A DNA stretch of 64,000 nt, taken from NCBI GenBank assembly GCA_013398295.1, contig VZSF01006565.1, positions 1,056,691-1,120,690 on the forward strand, in the 5' to 3' direction. This document shows, piece by piece, positions 40,640 through 54,100 of the stretch. The first letter of the stretch is position 1; each line of letters begins with the position of its first letter. This DNA is from Chionis minor. Lineage: Eukaryota; Chordata; Aves; Charadriiformes; Chionididae. A program made the translations under genes and the position numbers. The notes beneath the pieces were generated by a model. That model was given only the letters and a program-made list of their open reading frames with translations, did no database searches and was not told the DNA's origin.

Positions 40640-40810
40640 GAGGAGGAGCCGGTGTTCGGCCACCCCGTTCCGAACGGCAGCCGCACACGCGGGTGGCGGG
40701 GGACAGAGGAACGCCCCAGCCGCAGCAATGGGCACGCTGCACAGCTGCCCCTTCCACCGCACGCTGCCGCTGCCTGCCCAGGCGCTCGCCATCGCCGCTG
40801 ACGGCTTCCA
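40640..40810. promoter_or_regulatory. Isolated CpG island inside ADK intron 2
   Basis: About twenty CpGs are packed into roughly 155 bp (40650-40803), while both flanks are AT-rich and CpG-depleted. It contains runs such as CACGCGGGTGGCGGGGG. On the minus strand an ATG at 40792 in a good context (GGCGATGG) opens a 52-codon frame ending at 40634 and starting MASAWAGSGS. A plus-strand ATG lies at 40730. Neither peptide is recognised. The position, downstream of exon 2 and upstream of exon 3, would suit an internal ADK promoter or an antisense or lncRNA start. A GC-rich single-copy relic or retrocopy fragment is an alternative. No TATA box is evident. Confidence 0.4.
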
Positions 40811-43800
40811 TCCCACAGTAAAACTTCCCCTTATGGAAGACAGCAGCTTTCTCCCCAAACTCGGTGCCTTACGGGACTTCTTAAGGCACAACACTCTTGG
40901 CGTAACCTCTAGATGTCATCGTATCATAGTCACTCCAGCATCCCCTATTCCATCGAAGGTGGAGAGACCCAGCTGCAGGCAGGAGCTGAGAGATCTTTAT
41001 TCCATCACCCATTCTCTAATCACAGTGTAAATGAGAAGTTTCACAGTGCTTTACATTACTCTTTTCAGCATCAAGATCATTTTTCTAAACAGTGTTCTTC
41101 TTTTCAACCTGGTTACAAAAAGGCATATTTAGGCATCTTACCTTACCAGGACAAATGAGCAACCTAAGGCCCCTACATTCATCAAGAAACAAAGCCCCAA
41201 CTCCAATTCATGCTCTAGAAAAGCATCTCCCTGTCCTTTGACTGCAGTGGGGCACAGTGATACAGGATGTCTAAATTAATCTCCTGAGCAAGGTGATTCG
41301 AATGCCTCCCATTAGTCCTTAACTCCGTAACTTCAGAACATTAACAAACTAGAGATGGATTTCAATGAGAAAATCTTGAAATAATTGAATTGTAATTATC
41401 AAGGATGTTTCCAATTTCCCAAGACAAAGATTTCCTCAATCTCAGGCCTTTTTCCTCATTTGTTTACTGTAATCAATAACTCTACCAGAACTCAGATCTG
41501 AACTTCATGTTATTTTCTTCCTTCCTACTTGTAATGTTTCCAGAACCAAATTTTATGTACACGCAGATATCAGACTTAACCCCCTAAAACATTAACTATA
41601 AACTCACAGCTCCGTTAATCTTAAATATTTTCCCTTTCCACAAGCCTGAAAATAAAGTAGCACAGGTTCAGACTAAAATATTAAGGCGTTCTGAGGACCA
41701 GATATTATGCAGAGCCAGAAAGGTGTAAAGAAAATTTGGCTGTAGTATGTACTCTACATACATACTCTATCCAAAAAATGCTAAGGTCACTTGGAAGAGT
41801 TTTACTGTGTAACAGCTAGAGGTACAACTCTGACCAACACGTTCTATTTGACTATTTGACTACAAAAAAGTCAAAACCCCAAAAAACCAAAACAATGAAG
41901 GTGGCATACTCTTCTCTTGTGAGTATATGACTTCCCTAGCATTTGCCTAGAAGTTTATCATCTCAATTTCAGTTTTTGCAGAAGTGTAATTTATTAAATG
42001 TCTGCTTTTCATTTATTTAAGCATACTAGAACATGCAAGTTCAGCTCTGACTTTTACAGATCCTTCTGAAATGGTAATCCTACAACCCAATGCTGTTTTA
42101 TTTCCCAACTTTTAATATGAGAGAGTATGAAAATTAATGTGCTTGGACTGTAGTCAGCATTTTTACAATAATGCTTTTAACGTAACAAACAACTGTAAGG
42201 CATGTCTCCCTGCAGGCAGCATCCAATTTTACAAAGCCTTAATCAAATTAAAAAGAAAACACAGCCTACGCTAACTATGTACTGCTGAAGAACGTCAAAT
42301 GAATATCAAGTTCTGATCTGCTCTACGAACAAGACTTTCCTGAAAAGCAGGTAAAACTCACCTGTCCTAAGGCCCAAAATAAAAACTGGTGATGAGCAAA
42401 TAGGTTTAAAAAACAGCAATAGACCTTCGTAGCTTCAAAATTAATTCGCATTTCAAAATTCCTGATTTGAATCCATGAACCTAACCAAAAACTTACGTAG
42501 AAACAATAGCTAAAAATTGCACAGATATCAAAGTAAAAATCAGCACAGACTTACACGCTGTTGCTCGGGCCAAAAGAACCAAGACAAAATCTCCATCATG
42601 CAGAATACCCAGAAACAAAGAGGTACATAAAACTGTATACACACCAGAGCAACATCTTCATAATATTTTCATGAACACTTGTGAAGGAGCAAGACGCTAG
42701 AGAAAATAATTTTTTTGCATTAACCATAAATGTGAGTAGTCAGCATAAAGAAAAAGATTAAAACTATTTCAGTAATACAAAGTTGCCAAAGTAAATCACC
42801 CTGGGAAGCTCCAAACATGGATCTGGGCAGACATTCCTCTGCCTTGTTTGATGTACAAATAAATAGGAACTTTTTGCCACAGTACATGGCTCTGACTGAA
42901 CTTACTCCCATTTAAATGCACTTGGGCTTTACTATTCCATAAGCTTATTGTACTTGACATCCTTTGCTGCAGTTACTGTTTTAAGTATTTCCCAGACTGA
43001 CTAAAAGTGGAATGTATTAAAGGGTAGATTTCCAACATGTTCTTTGAACTTTGCAGAAAAGTCATCCAAAAAAAGGAAGAGTGCAATTTCTCTGTCAGAG
43101 ACCTAAGGCACATTGGTTGTATTAACTGGACGAGACAAGTAGAGTTTTTGCTATACTAGGCTATGCTTCATCAATAAAAGAAAAGACCTTTTAAGACAGG
43201 GCTCTGCAGAAGCATTTCTTCATAGACTTTCAGCAAAGCCATTAAGTAACCTTAAGGACTTCTTGTACGTAAGATTAATCTAAAGAAGTTTCCATGAGAA
43301 TGATTCAGCAATTATGTTCCTTCAACTTTCAAGTGATGTTAAGGCCACTTCCAACTATTCTAAAAAAGAAATGTAGTCCCTTTTCTGTTGCATTTTTCTT
43401 AATTATCAGTCTTGTAAAAACTAGGACAGCCAGCTTGTGGGACATTGATATGCACATGTCCTTTTTCAGACTGCATTGACTGCTTTCTACCAAACACAGT
43501 TAACACATCCCACAAGATCTTTCTGGTCAGAAACACAGCCGTGCGTGAATCTGCTACAACAGTGCATCCTCACCAGCATTTGCAGACCAATGCACACAGC
43601 AAGCCCAACAGAAGCACACAAAGTATTTCCAGCACATCAGATTTATGGGGGATGGGTATAGAAGGTCAGTCTGTTTCTCAACTTCCATCTGCAATTTATC
43701 AGACAGACTGAGTAATGCTGCCACAACTGCTAACTCCATTTCTTCTAACTGGATCTATACGGAGATCAAAAGGCACTAAGTTAACTGCTTTTCCTACAGT

Positions 43801-44443
43801 AGTAAAAGTAAAGTAGTATTTCTGCATGTTTGACAAGACTACAGTTGCTTAGAAATTTCAGTTAAGTCTAATGTAGCCTTACTCTGCTGATTAGCCTAGT
43901 AATCTTTTTCATGTACAAAAACACGGAGTGTGAGTACCATGACTTGTGTTTGTTTGGATCATTACTTCTAAGCCAGATTCCAGAGGCTGTGCATTTTCTA
44001 AATCAAGATGAAAACAAAAAACCACAACTCAGACCACACCTTATGTATAAATTCAGCAGCCAAAATCATCATGGACCACATGCAACCAGCTACACCAAAA
44101 TTAAAGTTCTGTGTAACCAGCATGTAGATACACCCTAGTCCAAATATTTGTTTTAAGACATCTTTTTTCCCCCCTCTGTGAAAAAAAGCACAGACAGTGA
44201 AGGGCTTTGATTCATACCCTGGAAGTTTCAGTCTCTTACCTGACTTGCACCGTTTTTATTCCGCCAGTTTAATACATTTGCTTTTCCATTTTTACCATAA
44301 ATTCCCCTGTTGCTTTGCTATAGTTTCCCAGCTTCACCATTTGAATGCCACCACACTCCCCACTCCCCCAAATTCCGAATTCTGTCCCCTTCCATTTTTA
44401 AACGGAAAAACACGTAGCTAAAACATTTAGCTTGGGAAGAAAA

Positions 44444-45121
44444 ACTGTTGGATGAAGTTGCTAAGCCACTATCCATTATCGTACTTGCGAAGTCATGGCA
44501 GCCCAGTGAAGCTCTCACTGACTGCAAAAGGGGAAACATAATCCTCATTTTTTAAAAGGGAAAAAAGGAAGACCTGGGGAACTACAAGCTGGTCAGTCTC
44601 ACCTCCGTTCCCAGCAAGATCATGGAGCAGATCCCACTGGAAACCATGCTAAGGCACATGGAAAATAAGGAGGCGATTGGTGACAACCAACACTAAAGGC
44701 AAATCGTGTCCGACAAATTTAGTGGCCCCCTATGATGGGGTTACAGTACTGGTGCATAAGGGAAGAGCAACTGACATCATCTACCTGGACTTGTGCAAAG
44801 CGTTTGACACTGTCCCACGGAACATCCTTGTCTCTACAATGGAGACACACGGATTTGATGGACAGACTACGCAGGGGGTAAGGAGTCAGCTGGATAGTTG
44901 CACTCCAAGAGCTGCGGTCCACAGCTCAGCATCCAAGCGGTGACAAGACAAGCAGTATTCCTCAGGGGTAAAGTACTGGGACCAGTGCTGTTGAACATCT
45001 TTGTTGGCAATGTGGACAGCGGGACTGAGTGCACCCTCAGAACGCTGTGTGGTGTGGCCAACATGCTGGAAGGAAGGGATACCATCCAGAGGCACCTTGA
45101 CAGGCTGGAGAAGTGGGCCTG
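44444..45121 (+). mobile_element. CR1 LINE reverse-transcriptase fragment, 3'-truncated
   Basis: On the plus strand, peptides such as DEVAKPLSII, then NYKLVSLTS, then RATDIIYLDLCKAFDTVPRN, then VLGPVLLNIFVGNVDSG follow the order of CR1 ORF2 reverse-transcriptase blocks. They are scattered over three frames, so several frameshifts are present. At about 45041 the sequence passes from ECTL straight to LCGVANMLEG, so the segment holding the catalytic Asp-Asp motif is deleted. Similarity stops abruptly at GAGAAGTGGGCC (about 45121) without the usual ORF2 tail or 3' UTR. This implies a later deletion or rearrangement, since normal CR1 truncation removes the 5' end. It is antisense to ADK. Confidence 0.9.
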
Positions 45122-48100
45122 TATTTTATTTTTTATTTCATTTATTAGGTATATTTTTTCTAGTGTTTTTTTCTTCAGGGGTTCCCCCCACTTGATCAAC
45201 ATTTTCCTAAGCAGTTGTTTCTAAATTATTCAGTGTAATAAGATAGACTCCCCACTGATAATATGGTTGGAAATCAGGACTTTAATCAGCTATTAATATT
45301 GTAAGACAGATTTAAAGGGCTTTTGAAATTGAAGTCAAAACAATAATAGGTTTAAATGATTAGAAGGGATTAAGAAAGCCAGGAAAGTTCAAAGCCTGTT
45401 AATCACCAGACTGTGGAAAACTATGATCATTTAATAGGGTCAGCCCTATCACTTTGGACTTAAGCATATAGTAGTGCCCTTGTCAAAACAGTTTTCTTAA
45501 CTATAAGCTAGTGAGCTAAAAATTTCAAGCATCTAGACGCTTCCTGTATACAGCTAAAGAGAAATGTTTTTTCAGTAATAATTTTTGAACTACCTGACTG
45601 CAGGCACCTTTTAAAAACCTGTACACACTCTGTACATTTTTTTTTTTTAATTGGTACTCTGAATTCTATACTCATTACACTGGTAGAAATATACTTGGTT
45701 GACCTTTAGTAACTTCATGAAGGAATAAGATATTAAAATATTATCAATTTGTGTAGAACTATAGACAGTTCTACCTACAGACCAAACTCTATAACATGTT
45801 CTTTTACTATTATTCCTTTGAGCCTTCAATATTTAAAACATTTCTTTAGGCAGACCAGTTATTTTGCACTGTTTCTGTTCTGAAATCATAACCTAACCTT
45901 TACACACTGATTTTCCTCAACCATAAATAAACACTGGTTTGTAGTTGAATTCATTGTGATTATAAATACAAACCAGATTTCACAATCTTGCATTAGTTTC
46001 ATTTGCATAAAAAATTTACCAAAAGCAACCCAACAAAAGTAACACGTACGTAATCCGAAGACTAATGAACTGAACAGTTCCTGTTCTCTTCCTAGTTAGC
46101 CACGATTACTTGCTATTATCACTTTAAAATTTATTGTTCGGACCAACTTGTACCAGTTCTACAACAAACACTGTCAGCTCCAGTACTGCAGATCCCCAAA
46201 TACCTCACTGCTGCTGCTGCAGAAGGAGCTCTGCTTCGAGAGGGAAACTGTAGCAATTACCATTCAGGGAAGGCAGAGTAGCGGGGTTGTGGACACGACT
46301 CAGATTCTCCTGCCTAGATTTATTTTTACTGATTTCTTCTAAAGAGTCTCTGTATGCCACATATGAATAGCACTGCCAGCTACTGAGCTCACCTTCTTTA
46401 AGCTTGAAAATGAATCCTACATCATTTCTTCTAAGAAGGCAGGCTTGTAAAGCAACATGCTTTAGGTGTCAGGAGGAAGGTAACAGGCTCTACTTCCGCA
46501 ATAAAATACAGGTTAGTGCTTTGGACAACCAAAGGCAGCAACACTACACTATTGCAAACATCAAACAACAGCGTTAGCCTCCATCAACCTGCGATAATAC
46601 ATTTCGTAACTGAATTACAGCTTTGTCCCCATACTAGATCTGTTCTGTCTTGAAAACACTGTCCAAAATAGCATTATTTTTAGTGTCTCTAGTACAAAGA
46701 AAGAAATGCCACATCAATAAAAATCAATTAAGACACAGCAAAAGACAATTACTCTCCAGTGAAGAACTCATAAACCACAAAGTCAGCCCAGAATACTACT
46801 TTCAAGCAATAAAATCCTCCCAAAGGAGGATACTGGAAGCGCTGAGGCTGTACTGAATCTTGATTGATGTTAAATACTTTATTGTTCTAAAATGCTAAGA
46901 ATTGACCTTTTGATCATTCATAGGGACACAGAGAAAAAGACTGGTGTATCCTACTTAATGCAAAATGCATTGCTCCATTTAGAAATCATAAGGAAACTAA
47001 CAGCAAGTCTTACATACCAGTTAAAACTACTGCTTATTTATTTTAAATATATAGTTTAAGATTTATTCCCTTTTCCTGTTATACATTATGGATGTCTTTC
47101 TGTTTGTGACAGGCTAGGCAAAAGTACCGATTCCATACTATCATTGCAACTTAAATGAGCCTTTGTGCTGCTTAAAACTTAGATGTCTTCCATCATCTGT
47201 CCCTGCATCTGAGCACTTGTTACAGGCCAGTTCACTCTTACAGAAGCTTCAACAGAATTGTCAGGGAGTTCACATGCCTTAATTTTCCTTTTCTAAAAAT
47301 TATTTTTAACACTGACTAGAGCGAACAGCAAGCTACAGACAAGTGCTGCAGCTACTGTGAAATTCCAGCCATGCTGAAAGAACTTACGCAAGCCACTAAG
47401 GCATTGGCTTTACTGGAAAAAAGCAGCACACGAAAAAACGGCAGAGAACCTTTCTTTACTGCACTTAAAATTTTAATCTCATCCTAAAAAAATGAAGGGG
47501 TAATAGCAAGATAGAGATTCAGGTAAGCGCTCTCGAGAGATAAACTCGTTGCTCTAGGACCACTAGAGGACCAGAACAGCAATTAGCTTCTGGGAAGAAC
47601 TGTTCCTCCCTTTCCCCTCGAGCCACAGCCACCGCTTTGCATCTTAACCCTTCACTCAGAGCAGCAGCTACAATATCAAGCGCAGACATCCAAGGATCTG
47701 GGAGAGAAAAAAGGCACTGCAGTGTTTGGACAGTACTTGTCATGTACAGCCCAAAACACCCTCCGCCTTTGGCTGGTTGAAAGTTTTGTCCCAGGGCTGG
47801 TTGTAGAAAAAGGCAGGTTTAACCATTTCTAATTTTGTGAGTCATCCGAAATTTGACATTCAAAATATCCTCCTATTTTGTAAAGTTGCCAGTCTTTTAT
47901 TATCTTTTTACCCCAATTTACATTGACATTCTCTGCTTTTGAAAACAAGCCTGCTCTACTTTGATGTTCTCAGCTAAAGCAGGAGCTTGTAGTTGGTGCT
48001 TTCAAAACAATAAAAAGCTAGCAATTACTAAAGCACCTTACTCATGTTAATTAATTTGCCATTTGAACGGTGGAGCCTGTTGATACAACGCTACAGCTTG

Positions 48101-51100
48101 CCTTAGCTCATATACGCTAACCATGTCCCTCGCACAAAAGCTGCTGCAGAAAGAAGTCAGGGATTTTGCACACACCAGCTTTTGCAAAGGTGGCAAGATC
48201 AGCCTGCTATTTTTTTCTCCTCCTAAGTAAAGAAGATAGTCAATTCCCAAGCCACAATCCCCTGAAATGTGATTTCCAACAACTCCAAGTATGTGGAATT
48301 GCAATCTAGATGAAAAACACCAGAGACACTGGAATTGAAACCATATCTAACCAAGATACACATACAAACACTTTAATGTAGACCAACTAACAGTTGCATT
48401 CTGTTAGTACTTCAGGCCTCATTTAGTACTGTTGCACATAACATCACAAAGCAAAACTCAAAAAATCAAAACAGCTTCAATGAAATACACTGGAACACCC
48501 TCTTGCAAAAAATAAGTTCTAGCAATGAGATTTGGGGGAAGGTCTTCCATACAGCAACTCCATAAACACGCTCCCAAGAGACATGTGAGGTTCTGGAACA
48601 CTTTGCCCCTCCTACTGGAAGGTCAAGGAAATATAAATAATAGAAATTAAAAGCCTTACATTGTAACTACAGTTCTTGTCTTGAATAAAAACAGCTAAAC
48701 CACATAAGAGACACTGGGATTGAAACATCTGCATCACCACGTACCATTTTTGTTGTTCTATGAACTTAATATCCATAGTTGAGATGGCACGCTGCCTTCA
48801 CCTGGAGGGGTCAGACACCGAATTTGCTCCTACTGTAGGCTGACTAGAGCTATAGCATGATTTGACAGTGATCTTCACCACCTATCTTCCTACCACCGGG
48901 AAACTTCCATTGCCTAAAAAGAATAAGAACCAGCCTCAACACTAAATAAGTAGCCTCAGTAATACAAGGATTGAAAAAAATGTCCATGGTAATGTTTGTA
49001 TTTCTGTAACTTCTTGCTACTGTTCACTTATTATAGCTTGTTGTATGAGGCAGTCGCGTGTTCCCCTTTACGCTTTGTCACACGCATTTCAGATTCCTGC
49101 GCTGAAACTTAATCACTTTTGCTGTCACTTCGCAAGGGAAAAAATGCAAGAAAAACAAAAACTGCTGAAGCAGCTGGAAGAAACCACCCAAAATTGTTTA
49201 GCCATAGCTCCCTGGTCTTTATCTAATACTAAGACAGACATAAACCCACACCTTCAACATAAATGAAGAGAATTTGTGTGTTAAAATTAATTCATGCAGT
49301 TTGCAAAGACACAGAGCTTTTCTGAGTTGTCCTAAAAGATGTAGGATTATTTTATGGGATTTGGCACAATAAGAATGCTCAAAATAAGAATATAATGGCA
49401 TAGCAGGACACAGCACACCTACACCAGTGACTGAGGAACTCATCATTGAATGTCATGATAACAATTAAAAAAAAGAACACACACTTTCACCAAAATATTC
49501 TATTATCCTATTAAAGGGGGAAATCAAGGGTTTGTGAAATGAAAGGTCTTTGTCCCCAGCTCTGCATTTAATCTGAACTCATTAGGGAACTGCAGGCTTC
49601 ATGACATCCTGAAGTCTACAACACAAACCTGGTCTCCAGTAACTTGGAGTACTGATGGGTCCGCCCTGACAAAAATAAAGTAAAATAGCACTCAGACAGC
49701 TGGTTTACCCTTCTCCAGCCCTTGACTAAGGGAAAAACAAGAACACCGGTAATTAAGAGGAAGACAGGCTGCCTCCACCCTCTCCCTGTGGCTACAGCCG
49801 AGACCACAAGTCCAACACTCCAGAAAGGAACCGGACAAGAAGAGGCAAAGCTCAGGGCAGGCCTGGACGTAGTTATGGGACACAGGGCGCAGGCATAGTC
49901 TTGGGGATCAACAGCAGTATAAGCACCTCATAACTTTGGTTACAGTTAACAGTAGCACTGACGTGGTATTTGCACGTTGTTCAGTTGCCTGATGAAATAG
50001 CAAGTTACTAAAAAGAAGTGTTAAAACTTCGTATTTAATTTCAAGGGAAGGATGGAGTCCCTCTCATCTTGATACACGTAACCTGGGAAGAAGAGCTGTT
50101 GAGATTGCAGATTTCCTGACCTGAATGAAGCAAAAACAAATGCGTGGTAATTAGCATCATAATTTACTTAAATATCTTATTTTTTAAAAGCTGAAGTTTT
50201 TTAAAAGTTGAAGGTATTCCAACCACTTCAAAAATGCTATCATTAATGTCTTTTCTAAGATGACAAATCAATTTAATCTACAGTAAAAAACTGAGAATAT
50301 GACAAGTAATTGTTAATTTTTTTACTGGACTTTTCTGTTTTTCAATTCACAAGTGATCAAACGCTTTCACTATATTACTATGTAACTTGAAAAAACCCCT
50401 CTAGCCTTTCTTATGCAGTTGGAAATTTTGGGTTGGAGAAGCAGGATGGGAATGGAAATAATATTAAAATTACATGTTATTGCCTTGTAAGTAAAAAGAA
50501 TGCCCGCAACCATACCCAGAACATGAATCACGATTTTTATCTACTGTATACCAAATGAAAATTAGTCTCGTAATTGTGCAATCAGGAAACTCTAATGTGA
50601 AAAGTTTTTCAGTACAAAAAGCAAGTACAACTTCCAAAGAAGTAGTTTTTCCATCTGGTTTGGGATCGATTCCAGTGATCTAATGAGAAATCCAGCTTTT
50701 TCTCCATCAAAAACATCTTCAGCAAGGGTCTTTTCATTTAATATCACTACCTACTTAAAACCAGAGACACGTAATTCATAGAGCCTTCTCACTTAAAGTT
50801 CCTTGTTTGCATTGAGGAGGCAAATGGAAACCAGTGTTTCATCATTTGCCTTGTAATGCAATTCCCAAAGTTTTGTTAAACAAATTTTTACTTGGGAGTG
50901 AAGGGAAAATACAGATAAGCTCTGTGTGTGTGTGTCTGTCTATCTGTCACGTGTCTCAAGGTTATTCTGTTGAAAACAACTAATCCAAGAAGTAGACATG
51001 TGCTATTGACATACATACTAAGTTAGCAGGTTTTCTGAAGAAATGGAAACCTAAAAAAAAATGAAGTTACGATTTGCAGTTTATCACTAAGCAAGTATTT

Positions 51101-54100
51101 AAGGAAGTAAAAACACACAATAAAGGGAAAAGATAACAAGGAGTGGAATATTTCCTATTCATGAACACGTTACATCCTGTTTTACAGGTAAATTAGTAGT
51201 TACAAACTCTTCTATAATCAGCACTCAAGACATCACAGCTCCTCATGCAGAACTTTGTCCTTGCGTAGAGTAGATTTTTCAAATAGGCTCTTCCAAATTG
51301 AGTTAAACCAAAATCTTTCACTCATTTAAACTACACGTTTAAGTAAATGCACTGTGAGAAATTATCAGGCTTCTAAAAAGCTCCAGTTATGCTGTCCAGC
51401 ATGCTACTGAATTTATTTGCCCATTAGTACTGAGAGGACGTTTTTAATACAGCCATCATTACCCTAAGTTTTTGCAAGCAAACACTTACGGTTTTTTATA
51501 ATTTACCAGCAGTCAGATGATGCAATTTGGCTCAACAGTTTCAACAATGTTCTATGGTCAGACCCTGAGATAAGCTAAATTGACTTCTACAGATATAACT
51601 CAAAACACAAGGTAATAATAAAGAAGCCTCAGCTGTTCAGCACCTCTGCCAAACGAGCCAATGCAACAGCTACTTCTAGCAGTGATCCTTCACAAAGATT
51701 ATTGAAACAATGCAACATGATATAGGTAAGTATCTTTAAAAAAACAAAAAAGAAGGGTAAATTTTCAGTGACAAGTTTTAATGTTATTACTATGTACTTT
51801 CCATACATTCAGCACTGTACAGACAGATAACACAATGCCCAACTCAAAGTAATACAGAAAACCCTTAACTTGTCCCAGAGGGCTGATGAAGCACACAAAG
51901 CCAAAGTAAACACATTAGTGAAACTAAAAAAGCTCTGAGTCTGGGGTTTTTTTCTCCCACTTAAATCTGGCAGCAAAGTCTGTTTTTGCAGCTTGTGCAT
52001 TCTTTGATCCTGCAATCTCCTCGCACAGAATCACCACTTGTCTTTCCCAGCCTTCAAGCTCACTCCAGCACATGTTTTTGAGGAAGTGCTTGTTTTGCAT
52101 TGAAGCCTTAAAACTGTTGAAACCTGAATCTGGTGAACAGACAAAGAACCACTTCTGATTGTGTAAGAGCTATTTAGACCGTTAGCCACTTTATGAGAGT
52201 TAACTGCATGAGTGGTGTTTCGATCTTTTTGCTATGAGAAGTTACAAAGGCTTCTGTTAGGTACGAGGAAAGGTAACAAACTGAAAGTGTTGAGAATAAC
52301 ACATGGTAGAATGGCTAAAGCCACAGCTATACAGACCAACCTAAACTTAACGCAAGCAAGTAGATATTTTTTATTTCAGATGCTTCTCAAACCTTTTCCT
52401 AATTTATAATCCATATTCCCACAAGAGTGGAAAAGAGATCAAATATGTACATCATCTTCACTTAAATCACAGCAATCACTACAACAGCCTCAAACAATAA
52501 AGTTCAATTTACCAGATGTCATCATTGTTGTATTTGTAAAGTTTGTGCTTAACTAGCCCATCATTCTCCAGCAGTACTCCGCAGTGAGGAAAGGTAGAGA
52601 ATGACCAAGCATCTTGGAATCTCCAGTAACGACCCAAGCAATTTCAATGCTGCAGACAAGCTGGTGACACACTGCAGAAGAGCCATACCCATCCTTGTGA
52701 AATTACAAATCAAAATTACAGCATCTCATTCTTCAGTGCGATGATATTCTCTTTTCATACATTAACTGTCACCACCACTCCAAAACACAAAAACACTTTG
52801 AAGACCCTCTTCATTCTTCCTCTCTCATTTCTTCAAACCTGGTTTTCCAATGAAGAGTAAAAAGCACATAAACCCATTTCTTAGTTTACAGATAGTTTGC
52901 AGTTATAACAGCATCGCAGAGAAGGCAGGGAAGAGAACTAAAGAGCAGATGATACAGGGCATGAAGGCTATTAAAAACTATAGATCTTTACTGAGCACCT
53001 TCAATGAGCTTGTGCAAAGATTGCCATAGAACCTGATTTTAAGGAGGAAAAAACCCACACATAAGAAGAAAAAGACTCGGCTGCTTTGACATCCAATAGG
53101 TAAATCAAATAGCACTTGTAATCCTGGACGATGACAGCAATCAAATAATCAGTCTGGAGACAACAAGTGTAATGGAATTTGGCACCCGGACTAGTAAGCA
53201 TACCTTAATTTATCAGAACACCGTCAAGAGATTTTATGGTCAAGAGACCAGAAAATACAGTGAAATAAACTGATAATCATGCATAGCCTCGATGTGAGAA
53301 ATAGGACACGTCATAATTTTCCCTGTATCTCCGCTTCTTTATAAGACCATGGGCTGAAAGATAAATGCTTATACAGGTGCTGGCAATTACAAATATTTTC
53401 CTCACCTTCCCACTGGATAATTAGGGAAGATACAAGGTTCTCATGTATTTAGAAGTTCCAGGACTAGAATAATAATTCTGTTAACATGAATTTGTAAATA
53501 ATGATTCTCTCCACCTCCTCAATTCATGCAGTCATAGACCCAAATGTTGGACAACAGCAAGAGAAGATTTACCCATTCTGTGAACACACACTTCTCAACT
53601 GCTGGATGTGCATGTGAGATGACAAATAATGACCAGATCTTTACAGCCTAAATGTTAACTATAGTTAGACAAACATCAAAAACTAAATATTTGCAAAACA
53701 GAGCACTCTGGGGGGGAGCAAGGAAACAGATGCCATCTCTTAACTTTGAACAGCAGGACACTGAAGTATTTACAGGAGTCAGCAGTACTGAGTTTCTACG
53801 AAGTCTCATAACATCATTGTCATGTTAATCAGAATTTCTTTGCCCGCTTTATTAGAGTTTAATATATAGTGTACATTAAGTTATTCTTAAATGCCTGTTA
53901 CAGATTCAGTAGGTAAAGGAATCATTCCTGTTAAATGTCACAGGTAGAACTGAGTACAGCAAAAGCTTTAATGAATACGTGTTAGCAAAGTTACTTTCAC
54001 AGATTAGCATAGCTATAGTTAGCAATTCACCCACAAAGCATCAATCTTTTTTCTATTCTTTCCCCTCCCACCCACAAAAAGCTGCTCTTTCAGCAAGTAT

